Shown: in pieces, positions 26,038-35,431 of the stretch
Numbering within the stretch: the stretch's first letter is position 1
How the letters are laid out: every line of letters begins with the position of its first letter
Assembly: GCF_002289565.1 (NCBI RefSeq)
Contig: NZ_NTFY01000085.1
Coordinates: forward strand, 1 to 64,000
Direction of reading: 5' to 3'
Source: Rhodopirellula sp. SM50
GTDB taxonomy: Bacteria > Planctomycetota > Planctomycetia > Pirellulales > Pirellulaceae
DNA length: 64,000 bases
Made by a program: the position numbers and the translations under genes
Notes under the pieces: generated by a model
The model's database searches: none
Told to the model about the DNA's origin: nothing
Seen by the model: the letters and a program-made list of their open reading frames with translations, nothing else

Positions 26038-27357
26038 ATGAAAGACGCGTTTCTCCATCCAGCCCACTTTGTATCTGCCCTGGCCATCATCACGATCTTG
26101 GCCGCATCACCCGACAACGTCAGTCACGCCACCGATTGGACGATTCCCGTCGCCGGCAATGCGTTTCGAACCGCCCCGGACCCGGGCGGTCGAGGTTTTC
26201 GACGAGATGCCTCGATCGCTTGGTCAGATCCCGACAACATCTACTCGGTCTTCTTCCGGGTCGACCGCCCCGCCGTGTTGGATTTAGCCCTTCGGGCACG
26301 CGCGGCCGATGCCCCAGGCACGCTGGCCGTCCGCGCCGCTGACCAAGCCTTCGATACCGTGATCCAATCGCCGGACTTCTCCGTCTGCCCGGCCGGGCGG
26401 ATCGAAGTCCCCGCGTCCGGCTATGTCCGCGTCGATCTGCAAGGTATCAAGCGTGGTGGAAACACCTACGCCGATATCAGTGACTTGATCGTCGCATCGG
26501 ATACTGACGGCCTGTCGCTGGACTACGTGAAGTCCAACTCGGGCAACATGTTCTACTGGGGGCGTCGTGGCCCATCGGTCCATCTGCGTTATGAAGTCCC
26601 CCGCGATCAAACATTGCAATACGCTTACAGCGAACTCACCGTCCCCGAAGGCCAGGACCCGATCGGTTCCTACTTCATGACCAACGGTTTTGGCGAAGGT
26701 TACTTCGGGATCCAGGTCAACAGCCCGACGGAGCGACGCGTGCTGTTCTCGGTCTGGAGTCCCTTCAAGACCGACAATCCACGTGACATTCCCAAAGATC
26801 AGCAAATCGTGATGCTCGCCAAAGGTCCCGGCGTTCACGTCGGCGAGTTCGGTAACGAAGGCTCCGGCGGCCAAAGTTATTTGGTCTACCCCTGGAAGGC
26901 AGGAACCACGTACCGGTTCCTGACCGAAGTGCGACCGGACGGAAAGGGGAACACCGTGTACAGCTCATGGTTCGGAGACAAATCTCAAAACACGTGGCGA
27001 TTGATCGCAAGCTTTCGCCGTCCCCAGACGGACACGCACCTGACGGGATTTCACGGATTCCTTGAAAACTTCTCGCCTACCCACGGGCACATCGGACGAC
27101 GTGCCAACTACGCGAACGTTTGGGTGCGTGACGTCAACCAGCAGTGGCATGAATGCACCCGCGCACGCTTCTCGGTCGATGCAACGGGTCGCGGAGGGCA
27201 CCGCTTGGATTTCACCGGCGGCGCCGATGGCGATCACTTCTTTCTGCGCAACTGCGGTTTCTTTGACGAAACAGGTCACCCGGGCGAAACCTTCACCCGC
27301 AGCTCCACCGCCGACGCCCAGCCGAACATCGATTTCGACGCGCTGCCGCGGAGCTGA
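26038..27357 (+). CDS. DUF5077/DUF3472 domain protein, exported
   Basis: A 439-residue protein with a signal peptide (ALAIITILAASPDNVSHA). Residues 40-150 match the DUF5077 beta-sandwich (VFFRVDRPAVLDLALRARA), and the C-terminal half matches DUF3472, with the strongly conserved phrases YFMTNGFGEGYFGIQVNS, EFGNEGSGGQSYLVYPW and WRLIASFRRPQTDTHLTG. Both domains occur in exported carbohydrate-related proteins and a carbohydrate-binding role is inferred. It runs convergently with the next gene, leaving 12 bp between the stops. Confidence 0.88.
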   Translation: MKDAFLHPAHFVSALAIITILAASPDNVSHATDWTIPVAGNAFRTAPDPGGRGFRRDASIAWSDPDNIYSVFFRVDRPAVLDLALRARAADAPGTLAVRAADQAFDTVIQSPDFSVCPAGRIEVPASGYVRVDLQGIKRGGNTYADISDLIVASDTDGLSLDYVKSNSGNMFYWGRRGPSVHLRYEVPRDQTLQYAYSELTVPEGQDPIGSYFMTNGFGEGYFGIQVNSPTERRVLFSVWSPFKTDNPRDIPKDQQIVMLAKGPGVHVGEFGNEGSGGQSYLVYPWKAGTTYRFLTEVRPDGKGNTVYSSWFGDKSQNTWRLIASFRRPQTDTHLTGFHGFLENFSPTHGHIGRRANYANVWVRDVNQQWHECTRARFSVDATGRGGHRLDFTGGADGDHFFLRNCGFFDETGHPGETFTRSSTADAQPNIDFDALPRS

Positions 27358-27369
27358 GACCGTTGGTGT

Positions 27370-28362
27370 CTACGACTTCACACCGATGTTGATGTAGGCG
27401 TGGACGTGCGGGGCACCGCGGAAATGCCAGACCAGCGACGGGCCTTCGACACGCCAAATGTCCCAGACCTTGTCGTCGTCCAGATCTTCTTCCTGATAGA
27501 ACGCCATGTGCAGCTGGTCGAGCCCACCGCTGCTCTTCAGAATCGCCATCACCTCATCGACGTCTTCTTCCCGATAGGGTGCCAACAGAACTTTCAACGT
27601 CGATTCGACCAATTCTTTTTGATCACTCGCCAGCTTGCTGACGGCGAGGCCTGGGAATTGACCACCGGCGCCTTGTAACTGAACCGCCGTTTCTCGGGGC
27701 GCCTTTTTCAGCAGCGCCGCTTCCGCTTGATCGGCATCGAGTGCCTGGAAGACCTCGTTGGTCTTTTGGGTTTGGTAGAAGAACAGGTTGTCGCTCGGAT
27801 TCTCTTCTCCGTGGCCATAGACGATGGGCCCACCGAAAGCCGCCTTGTCGACGCGATTCCCGTCGGCACGCATCGTCAGGTGGCGACCGGTCATCTCGAA
27901 TTGGAACTGGTCGGTACCGGGTTCGCCGAAGATGGCGACACTGTAGTTTTCCATCCCGCCGTCATCTTCATCCATCTGCTGGATCAGGCGGTCGTAACCG
28001 TCTTTGGACGTGATGTTGCGGACGATCTGATCGATCAATGTCCTCTGTTTCTTTGAAAACAAATCGTCGCCGATGACCACGTCGGTGACGTGCCAGTTCG
28101 GATTGATTCTGCGTCGGGCTTGGTGATCAAACGGCCGCCAGATCGCTTTCTTCTGTTTGTCCGAAAGCGACGCGTACAACTCGGCCACCACGGTTTCCGC
28201 GGACGTTTGCGACGTCGCGGCATGAGCGAACCGTGGGTCGAACAGACCCGCCGACGCGACTCCGGCGGCAACGGCTCCTCCAAGTTTGACAAAGTCTCGT
28301 CGGGCAACACGCTGGCCATTGCGACGCGTTTCGGGACGGTTCATGTTCATCTCTGTGCTCAT
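27370..28362 (-). CDS. DUF3500 domain protein with Tat leader
   Basis: A 330-residue exported protein with a Tat motif (ARRDFVKLGGAVAAGVASAG). The body fits DUF3500: WRPFDHQARRRINPNWH, MTGRHLTMRADGNRVDKAAF with GGPIVYGHG, and a C-terminal HFRGAPHVHAYINIG. The HHH-type residues near the end suggest a metal site, but no activity is established for the family. MSTEMNMN offers three alternative starts; the first is given. The poly-G tract just upstream (28374-28381) is unusual for a leader. Confidence 0.86.
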   Translation of the reverse strand: MSTEMNMNRPETRRNGQRVARRDFVKLGGAVAAGVASAGLFDPRFAHAATSQTSAETVVAELYASLSDKQKKAIWRPFDHQARRRINPNWHVTDVVIGDDLFSKKQRTLIDQIVRNITSKDGYDRLIQQMDEDDGGMENYSVAIFGEPGTDQFQFEMTGRHLTMRADGNRVDKAAFGGPIVYGHGEENPSDNLFFYQTQKTNEVFQALDADQAEAALLKKAPRETAVQLQGAGGQFPGLAVSKLASDQKELVESTLKVLLAPYREEDVDEVMAILKSSGGLDQLHMAFYQEEDLDDDKVWDIWRVEGPSLVWHFRGAPHVHAYINIGVKS

Positions 28363-28518
28363 TGAAAGATTGGGGGGGGGAATGTCCAGGCGGGAACCGT
28401 CGAAGGACGGCGGAACGATTTCATCTTAGCAAGTTGCCGACCGTGACGCACAATTTCTGAACACGAAAGAACTCCAGGCGTGCCCGTTCACGATCGGCGC
28501 TGCGTGTCGGTTTATCGT

Positions 28519-28577
28519 TTCGTAGGGCATGCTGTGCATGCCAACGGGCCGTCAGGCACAGCCTGACCTACGCCGAA
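28519..28577. repeat. GTAGGGCATGCTGTGCATGCC palindrome
   Basis: The left arm GTAGGGCATGCTGTGCATGC (from 28522) and the right arm CAGGCACAGCCTGACCTAC (to 28571) pair imperfectly, with extra outer bases TTTCG / CGAAA. It lies in the 28363-28643 gap between two minus-strand genes. Nothing else was recognised in that gap. Confidence 0.65.
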
Positions 28578-28643
28578 ACGCAAACCCACAAAAGCAGGGA
28601 AAGGTGAACAAAAAGGAGGTCATCCGATTCTCTTGGGCGTTGA

Positions 28644-30425
28644 TCACTTGTCGCGGCGCGTCAGAATCACTTGATGTGGTCCTTGAGTCTTTCCGTCCAA
28701 GACGACGTCGACGGCGAGCGTCATTTTCCCGGCCGGCAGAGGAAGATCGGTGACGTGCCCGCGCCGTTGCCCGGCCGGAATTTCAAGCGTCTTGGTCAGC
28801 TTTCCCACGGTGATCGTCGCGGTTCCGGCCGGCGGGTCGCTGGCAAGGATCAGCTCGACCTCGTAGCTCCCTGACTCCGGAGCCTCCAGCAACCAGACAC
28901 CGTTGGAATTGCCCGCCCAAGGACGTCCCTGGATGTGCCGCCAGTCCTGACGCGTCAAGACGCTACGCAGCTCATGTTCAGTCCCGATGACGATCCGCGG
29001 CGGCGCGTAGTTGTCCGGCCGTGTCGAACTGACATCCTTGAACCAGGCGTCGTATTCGCGTTTGAGTCGCTGCACCACGTCGGGATGTTGCTGGGCAAGA
29101 TCGTTGGTTTGACGCGGGTCCTTGCTCAGATCGTAAAGCTGAAAACTCGGATCGCCGGCAAAACTTTCCTTGCCAAACCCACTCGGATGAACAAGTTTCC
29201 AGGGCTCTTCGTGAAGGGCAAAGTGATGGTAGCGTTGCGGCTCGTTGCCACGATGGGTTTGCAGCACGATTTGACGTTGCGGCAGACTTGTTGCTTCACC
29301 GGTCAACAGCGGTAGAAAACTTCGACCGTCGAGCTTGTGTTCATCGGGGGCCTCGATTCCGCAGGCATCAAGCAAGGTGGGAAGCAGATCGATGTGCGCG
29401 CACAGCACGTCGGAACTGCGACCGGCTTGCACCTGGGCGGGCCAGTGAAAGACCAGCGGCGAGCGAATGCCACCATCGTCGACATGCGATTTCATGCCAC
29501 GCATGTCGCCGACATACCGCATCGTGTTGGGACCGTTGTCGTTGAGGTAAACGACAATCGTGTTCTCGCTCAACCCGAGTGCGTCCAGTTTTTTGAACAG
29601 TCGTCCAACATTCTCGTCGATGTTGGTGATCATTGCGGCGATCCGCGCCAACTTGTCGCTTTCCTGCTCCAGCCGTTTCGGATTCAGTTCGTTGACCAGG
29701 ATCGGTGTAAAGTCGACCTTGCGATATTCCTGGTACAAGGCTTCGGGCACGTCGTGAAAGGGACCGTGCGGCGCGTTGGTGGCAATGTAGGTGAAGAAGT
29801 TTTTGTCAGCCTTGGCACTCTGCTCGATGAACTCCATCGCGGCATCAAAATAGATGTCAGTGCAGTAGCCCTTGATGAGTGTTTCTTCGCCGTTCTTGAT
29901 CAGCGTCGGGTCGGTGTACTTGCCTTCGGCGCCGATCGGATCGGAGGGTTGGCCGATGCCGCCGCCGCGATGCACAAGACTGTCCTGAAACCCTTGGTCC
30001 ATGGCCCGGAGCGGATAGTTGTCGCCCATGTGCCATTTGCCGTAGATCCCGGTGCGATAACCGGCCTCGCTCAGGAACTCCGCCATCGTCACTTCGTCGG
30101 AGTCCATCATCGCTCGACCGATGTAGGTGTCGATGCAACGGGTGCGGTAGTTGTACCGGCCGGTCATCAAGCAAGCTCGTGTGGGCGCGCAAACCGGACT
30201 GACATAGAACTTGCTCAGAAGACCACTGCGACGGTGCATCGCATCCAGCTCGGGCGTTCGGATCACCGGATTCCCCATGAACCCGTAATCGCCGCCGCCC
30301 TGGTCGTCGCTCATGATGACGATCACGTTGGGACGATCCGCGGCGACGGCACGAGAGATCGAAATTCGAGGGATGAAGACGCCCAGCAAAAGGACGATCG
30401 CGAGGACAACAGGTTTTCTCTGCAT
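28644..30425 (-). CDS. Sulfatase (formylglycine-dependent) with C-terminal extension
   Basis: A 593-residue exported sulfatase with signal peptide VVLAIVLLLGVFIPRISISR. PNVIVIMSDDQGGGDYGFMG has the metal Asp pair, and the signature VCAPTRACLMTGRYNYR carries Cys79 for formylglycine. Other phrases are GIYGKWHMGDNYP and VYLNDNGPNTMRYVG. After the usual end of the domain (about residue 470) there is a further 120-residue beta-rich part (ESGSYEVELILASDPPAGTA) of unknown function, perhaps a binding domain. The start at 30425 directly precedes the signal peptide; a longer form from an upstream in-frame ATG at 30476 is possible. Substrate cannot be assigned. Confidence 0.9.
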   Translation of the reverse strand: MQRKPVVLAIVLLLGVFIPRISISRAVAADRPNVIVIMSDDQGGGDYGFMGNPVIRTPELDAMHRRSGLLSKFYVSPVCAPTRACLMTGRYNYRTRCIDTYIGRAMMDSDEVTMAEFLSEAGYRTGIYGKWHMGDNYPLRAMDQGFQDSLVHRGGGIGQPSDPIGAEGKYTDPTLIKNGEETLIKGYCTDIYFDAAMEFIEQSAKADKNFFTYIATNAPHGPFHDVPEALYQEYRKVDFTPILVNELNPKRLEQESDKLARIAAMITNIDENVGRLFKKLDALGLSENTIVVYLNDNGPNTMRYVGDMRGMKSHVDDGGIRSPLVFHWPAQVQAGRSSDVLCAHIDLLPTLLDACGIEAPDEHKLDGRSFLPLLTGEATSLPQRQIVLQTHRGNEPQRYHHFALHEEPWKLVHPSGFGKESFAGDPSFQLYDLSKDPRQTNDLAQQHPDVVQRLKREYDAWFKDVSSTRPDNYAPPRIVIGTEHELRSVLTRQDWRHIQGRPWAGNSNGVWLLEAPESGSYEVELILASDPPAGTATITVGKLTKTLEIPAGQRRGHVTDLPLPAGKMTLAVDVVLDGKTQGPHQVILTRRDK

Positions 30426-30683
30426 GGACTTGTTCAGCGAGAGGGCGGTGGCTGGGCAGGACGAATTGACAGGCATTGGAACGGGTTCGTTGAATTCGCA
30501 CCATCGTAACCCAGCGAGCCATGCGGTGCATGAGAACCAATACGTCGATTGCGCCTTGCCATCCGTGGGTTTGATCCGTCGCTGTGGTCCAACAATCGCC
30601 TTGCAGCGAAATCTGGTGCGGCCGATCAATTATAGTGATGGTTTACCGGCCACCCACTCCACACGTCTTCCCGTGAACGCCAG

Positions 30684-31910
30684 ATGAGAATTCCCACCCT
30701 GATCCTCGTTGCCGCCTGCGTCAGTTTCACGATGGGGTTGCCTTGCCAGGCACAATCCGTCCCCTCAGCGAAACAGCTACAGACTTGGCTGAAACGTTTC
30801 CCGGATGCGGATACAAACCGCGACGGCACGCTGACGATCGATGAGGCGAATCGGTACCGCCAGAAGATGCTTTCGCAGACGCCTCGGAAAGGCAACTCCG
30901 GTGGCGCAAACCGGGGCGCGCCGCGCGAGTTCAAGGTCAATCCCGGCTGGGACCTGGAACGTTTTCCCGAACACGCCGTCTGCTACCTGCCGCCGCAGGA
31001 GATCAAAGCGGTTTTCGAGCAATCCGTCGGGGGAAAGCAACCGGCCGTGGTTGCCTTTGAAAAACCCCGGGACGGCGCGCTGCGGATCGTCGGCACCGGA
31101 CACAGTTTCATGGCACCGGGCTATCGGACGTTTCCGATCATCTGCAAAGCGGCCGGGATGACGCAACCGCTTTACACGCACACCGGAGGCGGGATGACCG
31201 GCAGCACCCGCTACAAGTGGGAACAAGAAAACGGGATCTTCGATTTCGAAGGCCGCCCCGAACCGAAACTGCTTGCATCGATCGCCAACGCCGAATGGGA
31301 CGCGATGATGTGGGGGCCGTATTTCAACGACCGCCCCGCCTATTATTCGTGTTGGATCGATTTCTGTTTGAAGTACAACCCCGACATGAAGTTCTACTTG
31401 TCCGACGCTTGGCCACAGCTGTATCAACTCGGCACCAACCCGAAGTCGGAATCGTTCTTTACCGAAGAAGTCTTTGATCGACTCGGCGCCGAACGGCGCG
31501 CCGAGTACTCAAAGCAAGTCGAAGTGCTTCGCCGACAGTACCCCGACAAAATCTTTATCATGCCGACGTCCGACGCGATGGTCTTGGCGGCCAAGTCGTA
31601 CTTGCGGGGCGAGTTGCCGGGCGTCGAGGGAATCCACCGTGTGATCGGCGGCAAGGAACGCTCCCTGTGGCGCGACCAACTGGGACACATCGGCCCCGGT
31701 TTCGATCGCTTGGAAGGGTATGTGTTCTACGCGACGCTGTATGGAAAGTCGCCCGAACTGATTGAAGCCGACATCCCGTTCGACGGGGACGCGTCCTTCC
31801 CCGGCCCCCAGCTGGATCGAAAGTTTCGCGAGATCGCTTGGCAAGCCGTCATCGGTCACCCGCTCTCTGGCGTCACGGACGAACAACGCGACGACACCCG
31901 TGACCGCTGA
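30684..31910 (+). CDS. EF-hand-containing exported protein with SGNH-like fold
   Basis: A 408-residue protein with a signal peptide (TLILVAACVSFTMGLPCQA). An EF-hand loop follows (DADTNRDGTLTIDEA, residues 41-55). The C-terminal 300 residues start with IVGTGHSFMAPGY, which resembles the SGNH-hydrolase block I, and later RDQLGHIGPGFDRLEGYVFY resembles the block V Asp-x-x-His. The catalytic assignment is therefore possible but not proven. It is divergent from the sulfatase upstream and convergent with the GH32 gene, whose stop is 2 bp away. A role in polysaccharide deacylation is inferred from context only. Confidence 0.65.
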   Translation: MRIPTLILVAACVSFTMGLPCQAQSVPSAKQLQTWLKRFPDADTNRDGTLTIDEANRYRQKMLSQTPRKGNSGGANRGAPREFKVNPGWDLERFPEHAVCYLPPQEIKAVFEQSVGGKQPAVVAFEKPRDGALRIVGTGHSFMAPGYRTFPIICKAAGMTQPLYTHTGGGMTGSTRYKWEQENGIFDFEGRPEPKLLASIANAEWDAMMWGPYFNDRPAYYSCWIDFCLKYNPDMKFYLSDAWPQLYQLGTNPKSESFFTEEVFDRLGAERRAEYSKQVEVLRRQYPDKIFIMPTSDAMVLAAKSYLRGELPGVEGIHRVIGGKERSLWRDQLGHIGPGFDRLEGYVFYATLYGKSPELIEADIPFDGDASFPGPQLDRKFREIAWQAVIGHPLSGVTDEQRDDTRDR

Positions 31911-31912
31911 GA

Positions 31913-33976
31913 TCAGTTCACGCTGGGGTGCCAAATGCTGTTCAGGACGTGCAGCGTCGTCGCAGTGATTTGGGCCGATTCATCGCCGGCGAAGACTTCG
32001 ATCGTCGGCTGTTGGCCGGACGGAAAAATGCGGTCGCTGATCACGGCTTCGCCATCGTTGATGAACACTTCGATTGAGGACCGATCCACCAACAGCCGCA
32101 ACGAGACTTCGCCGTCGAGGACGCGCGCCGGCGCTTCGTGGCGTCCCGCAAACGCCTGATGAAAGGCGACGTTGCCGGATTTCCGCCGATCCACGTAAAC
32201 CGCACCCGGCTCGCGATCGTAGCCGACCTCGGTGAATTCATCGTCGCCGGTGCGAATGCGAAGCCCGACCGATCGGGCGGTGCCGGGCTTCAACGTCGTC
32301 TCAAGCTCAAACACGCGGTCCGTCAGTTCCCCCGGCTTGGTGACGGCAACCGGCGGCCAAGTCGCCGCGTGCGTCTCGATCGATCGACTGTGGACGCGCA
32401 GCCGCTGCAGTTCTTTCACCGGCCGTTGCACCAGCACGTACTCACCCGAGTCATCGCGTCCCAAGTCATCACGACCGGGCGTCTTCCGTAAACTCAACGT
32501 GCGTGGTACCGACATGCAGCTGCGCCAGGGGGACGTCGGGACGAGGCAGGTTTGCCAATTGTTGAACCAACCGATCCAGATGCGACGTCCATCGGACTGC
32601 GGGATGTCGGACCAACTCACCGGCGCGTAAAAGTCTCTTCCGAAGTCGACCCACCTGGCATCCTGTGTCGCCGTGAACCGGGTGCCGTCGAAATGGCCGA
32701 CGAAGTACTCGCCGCCACTGCCGCCGGCCACGCTGCCGCTCCCCATGTCGACCTCCAGCACCCACAACGACTTTCCCCCGCCGCCTTCGACCGGCAATTC
32801 GAACAGGTCCGGACATTCCCAGTTCGACTTTTGTGCCACACCGGCGGGACCGAAACGACTCAGTTCGCTCCAGTCTTTCAGATCCTTCGACGCATAAAAC
32901 ACCACGACCTTTTCGTTGGCGAGCGAAACGACCATGACCCAGCGATCGCTCGGCTGGTGCCAAAACACTTTGGGATCACGAAAGTCGGGGTTATCGATAT
33001 CGAGCACCGGATTACCGGCGTACTTCGTCCAGGTCCTGCCGTTGTCGTTGCTGTAGGCCAGATTTTGAACCTGTTTCCCGTGACCGTGACCGGTATAGAT
33101 CGCCACCATCGCGGGCTGGTCCCCGCGGCCGAATCCCGAGCTGTTGTGATGATCCACAACACAGCAACCGCTAAAGGCCATGATGCCGTCGGCTTCGGGA
33201 ATCGCCAGCGGCAGGTGTTCCCAGTGGGTCAGGTCGGCGCTGACGGCGTGGCCCCAACTCATGTGGCCCCACGAGTTGCCCGCGGGATTGTATTGGTAGA
33301 ACAGGTGATACTCACCGTCATGAAACACCAGCCCGTTGGGATCATTCATCCAATTGATTTCAGGGCTGAAGTGATATTGCGGCCGCAACGGCTCGCGCAG
33401 GTAGTCAGCCGATTGTCGATACCTTGCAAGCTGGTAATCCAGATCGAAACGTTTCGGCGGATCGTCGGTCTGGACCAGATGATCGACCAGCAGATGGCCC
33501 CATCCGCCGGTCGCGCGGTCATAGATTCGAACACGCGCTCGGCGCCCCGCAAATTCGCCCACGTCCCACGACGACCATTGCAGTTCTTCCGACTCGGCCC
33601 CGCTGGCCACACGAACCGATTTGCCGTCGACCAGCAATTCGATGCCGACGCTGTCTTGCCGGGCACCGCCGCCGATCAAAAACGCCAGATGGCGACGCCC
33701 GATCGTAAACGGGGGACTGGTCGCGGTCCCGGTCGTTGCGTCTCCTCCCAGGAACGTGTTGATCAGACGCTGACCGCGAAATCCTGACACCGGCATTTGA
33801 TTGGCAAGGGCGCCGCGTGCCGGCTGTGCACCGAACGCGTCCCCCGAGATCGTCCATTCGCCGTAGGAATCGGATTCGAAATCGTCGATCAATAGTTCGT
33901 CACCGATCACCGTTTGCGCCGAACAGACGTACGCGACGATCACGACAAACAGGATTCTCACAACGCTCATTGACAA
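31913..33976 (-). CDS. Glycoside hydrolase family 32 (levanase/fructan beta-fructosidase), exported
   Basis: A 687-residue enzyme that hydrolyses fructans or sucrose. The signal peptide is RILFVVIVAYVCSAQTVIG. Residues 25-180 form a beta-sandwich domain found in related planctomycete GH32 proteins. The five-bladed propeller then shows the nucleophile motif WMNDPNGLVFHDGEYHLFYQ, the stabiliser motif FRDPKVFWH and the acid/base motif WECPDLFEL. The C-terminal sandwich (VDRSSIEVFINDGEAVISDR) completes the GH32 architecture. It sits 71 bp downstream of the fructokinase on the same strand, which together make a fructose-utilisation unit. Confidence 0.93.
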   Translation of the reverse strand: MSMSVVRILFVVIVAYVCSAQTVIGDELLIDDFESDSYGEWTISGDAFGAQPARGALANQMPVSGFRGQRLINTFLGGDATTGTATSPPFTIGRRHLAFLIGGGARQDSVGIELLVDGKSVRVASGAESEELQWSSWDVGEFAGRRARVRIYDRATGGWGHLLVDHLVQTDDPPKRFDLDYQLARYRQSADYLREPLRPQYHFSPEINWMNDPNGLVFHDGEYHLFYQYNPAGNSWGHMSWGHAVSADLTHWEHLPLAIPEADGIMAFSGCCVVDHHNSSGFGRGDQPAMVAIYTGHGHGKQVQNLAYSNDNGRTWTKYAGNPVLDIDNPDFRDPKVFWHQPSDRWVMVVSLANEKVVVFYASKDLKDWSELSRFGPAGVAQKSNWECPDLFELPVEGGGGKSLWVLEVDMGSGSVAGGSGGEYFVGHFDGTRFTATQDARWVDFGRDFYAPVSWSDIPQSDGRRIWIGWFNNWQTCLVPTSPWRSCMSVPRTLSLRKTPGRDDLGRDDSGEYVLVQRPVKELQRLRVHSRSIETHAATWPPVAVTKPGELTDRVFELETTLKPGTARSVGLRIRTGDDEFTEVGYDREPGAVYVDRRKSGNVAFHQAFAGRHEAPARVLDGEVSLRLLVDRSSIEVFINDGEAVISDRIFPSGQQPTIEVFAGDESAQITATTLHVLNSIWHPSVN

Positions 33977-34047
33977 AACTTCCTTGGTCGGATCGACCGG
34001 GGCTTTCCAATCTCGATGGAGGACGGAGAGTTCAGGAAACCGGGCAT

Positions 34048-34935
34048 TCAGGGTTTCATCAATTCGTCAGGAAACGTCATCGTCGCGCCCGACTGTGAAC
34101 ACACGTAAGACGCCACCGCGATCGCATTCCGGTTGACGGTGTCGATGTCTTGCCCGCCGAGCAGCCCCAGGGTGATCGCGGCGGTAAAGGCATCGCCCGC
34201 GCCGACGGTGTCCGCCACCTCGGTGGGAATCCCCGGAAGATCGCTGACCTCGCTGTCGGAAACGATGGCCGCGCCATCCGCCCCGCGTGTCAACGCGACG
34301 TAACGCAGCTGATGCCGGGCGGCCAGTTGCCGCATCACGTCCACGTCGTCACCGGACAAACCGTTGATCCGGGCGAGCAGAGGCAGCTCGTCGTCATTGA
34401 GTTTGAGAACATTGGCCAGAGCGAGCGATTGCTGGATGACGGAATCGTCGTAGAAGGGTTCACGCAGATTCACGTCCAGAATCCGCAGCGTCGATTCCGG
34501 TGTCGCCTGGATGAACTGGTTGATGGTTCGGCGTGACGTTTCACTGCGTTGTCCGAGGGTACCGAAGCAGACCGCGTCGCACTTCGCCGCCACCTTGCCC
34601 AGGGCGTCGTTCCAGACCAGGTGATCCCAGGCCGAATCGTCGGCAAAGTGATAGCTTGCCTTGCCATCGTCATCGAGCTGGACGTCGACTTTTCCGGTCG
34701 CGTGTTGATTGACCTGCAACACCGAGGTGTCGACGCCGCGTTGTTTCAGCGATTCGATCGCCTTGCGCCCCAATTCGTCCTCCCCGACGGCACTGACCAT
34801 CAACACCCCGGCGGCGCCCCGTGACAACTCCGACGTGCTGCACGAAAAATTGGCCGGGGCACCTCCAAAACGGGGGCCATCAGGAAAAACATCCCAAAGA
34901 ATTTCACCAATCCCAACAACCTGATGCACAACCAT
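34048..34935 (-). CDS. PfkB-family carbohydrate kinase, probable fructokinase
   Basis: A 295-residue cytoplasmic kinase of the ribokinase/PfkB family. The N-terminal VVGIGEILWDVFPDG and FGGAPANFSC contain the substrate motif typical of fructokinases, and DTVGAGDAFTAAI near residue 245 carries the catalytic Asp and the anion hole. Context supports fructose: the next gene is GH32. The ATG at 34935 overlaps the TGA of a sugar-porter remnant by one base (TGATG), an ancestral translational coupling. A GTG three bases earlier (34938) is an alternative start. Confidence 0.88.
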   Translation of the reverse strand: MVVHQVVGIGEILWDVFPDGPRFGGAPANFSCSTSELSRGAAGVLMVSAVGEDELGRKAIESLKQRGVDTSVLQVNQHATGKVDVQLDDDGKASYHFADDSAWDHLVWNDALGKVAAKCDAVCFGTLGQRSETSRRTINQFIQATPESTLRILDVNLREPFYDDSVIQQSLALANVLKLNDDELPLLARINGLSGDDVDVMRQLAARHQLRYVALTRGADGAAIVSDSEVSDLPGIPTEVADTVGAGDAFTAAITLGLLGGQDIDTVNRNAIAVASYVCSQSGATMTFPDELMKP

Positions 34936-35060
34936 CACTCCTCCGCGATTCCCGTTCGGGTCTGCATGTCCTCCGGAGAAACGCCTTTCGTCTCCGGCAC
35001 AAAGAACTTCACCCGATCCACATCCGCACCATCATACCGCAGAAGGAACCCAGAATTACC
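34935..35060 (-). pseudogene. C-terminal remnant of an MFS sugar porter
   Basis: Reading the minus strand into the kinase start gives GFLLRYDGADVDRVKFFVPE, then TKGVSPEDM and a stop. The phrase FFVPETKG followed by S/T-x-E-(D/E) is the characteristic C-terminus of Major Facilitator sugar porters such as XylE and GLUT proteins. Nothing upstream resembles the twelve-helix body. The stop codon overlaps the kinase start. The likely history is a transporter-kinase-GH32 operon whose transporter was deleted down to its last 30 or so codons. Confidence 0.6.
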
Positions 35061-35116
35061 GCCCCCCGACCACCGCCGGGCTCGAAACGGCACGAGAGTT
35101 GTTTTGCACAGTCTAC

Positions 35117-35431
35117 ATGCACCACAACGAACCAAATCTGCCGACCACCACGCATGAGGGTCTTGATTTACCGGATGTCCCGGCCGAGCACTCCCCCCTC
35201 CCGCGGGCCGCGTGGCAACAGGGTTTGGAACAGGAGGTTCTCTGGTTGTTGACCCAAAAAGTCTCGTCAATTCGCGAAGAAATCTATGATCGGGTCGACG
35301 AAATCTTGTTGCGAACCACGCTGGAAGCGACCGGAGGGAACATCAGTCAGGCGAGTCATCGGCTGGGAATCAGTCGGCCGACGCTGAGAAGCCGGCTTCG
35401 TCAACTGAAGATCGAAATGCCGACGTCGTGA
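35117..35431 (+). CDS. Small Fis-type helix-turn-helix protein
   Basis: A 104-residue protein. The C-terminus is a Fis-type HTH: TLEATGGNISQASHRLGIS followed by RPTLRSRLRQLKIEMP. The preceding segment (AWQQGLEQEV...IREEIYDRVDEILLR) matches the same place in the NtrC-type regulator at 40463-41902 (DWQDGLAKEV...IGNDIHDDVDRILI). It is therefore a detached paralogue of that regulator's DNA-binding region without receiver or AAA+ domain. It is divergent from the fructokinase, with the porter remnant between. It may act as a repressor or architectural protein; a role in the fructan locus is inferred from position. The ATG at 35117 was taken over an in-frame ATG at 35099. Confidence 0.75.
   Translation: MHHNEPNLPTTTHEGLDLPDVPAEHSPLPRAAWQQGLEQEVLWLLTQKVSSIREEIYDRVDEILLRTTLEATGGNISQASHRLGISRPTLRSRLRQLKIEMPTS

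Noticed and set aside
32552-33787. A 411-codon open frame on the plus strand opposite GH32
   Set aside because: It is fully antisense to an intact GH32 enzyme with all catalytic motifs; no start signal or family resemblance.
35080-35117. Possible sigma-54 promoter (GGCAC...TTTTGCA) in front of the Fis-like gene
   Set aside because: The GG and GC elements are about 15 bases apart instead of 10, so the spacing does not allow sigma-54 binding.
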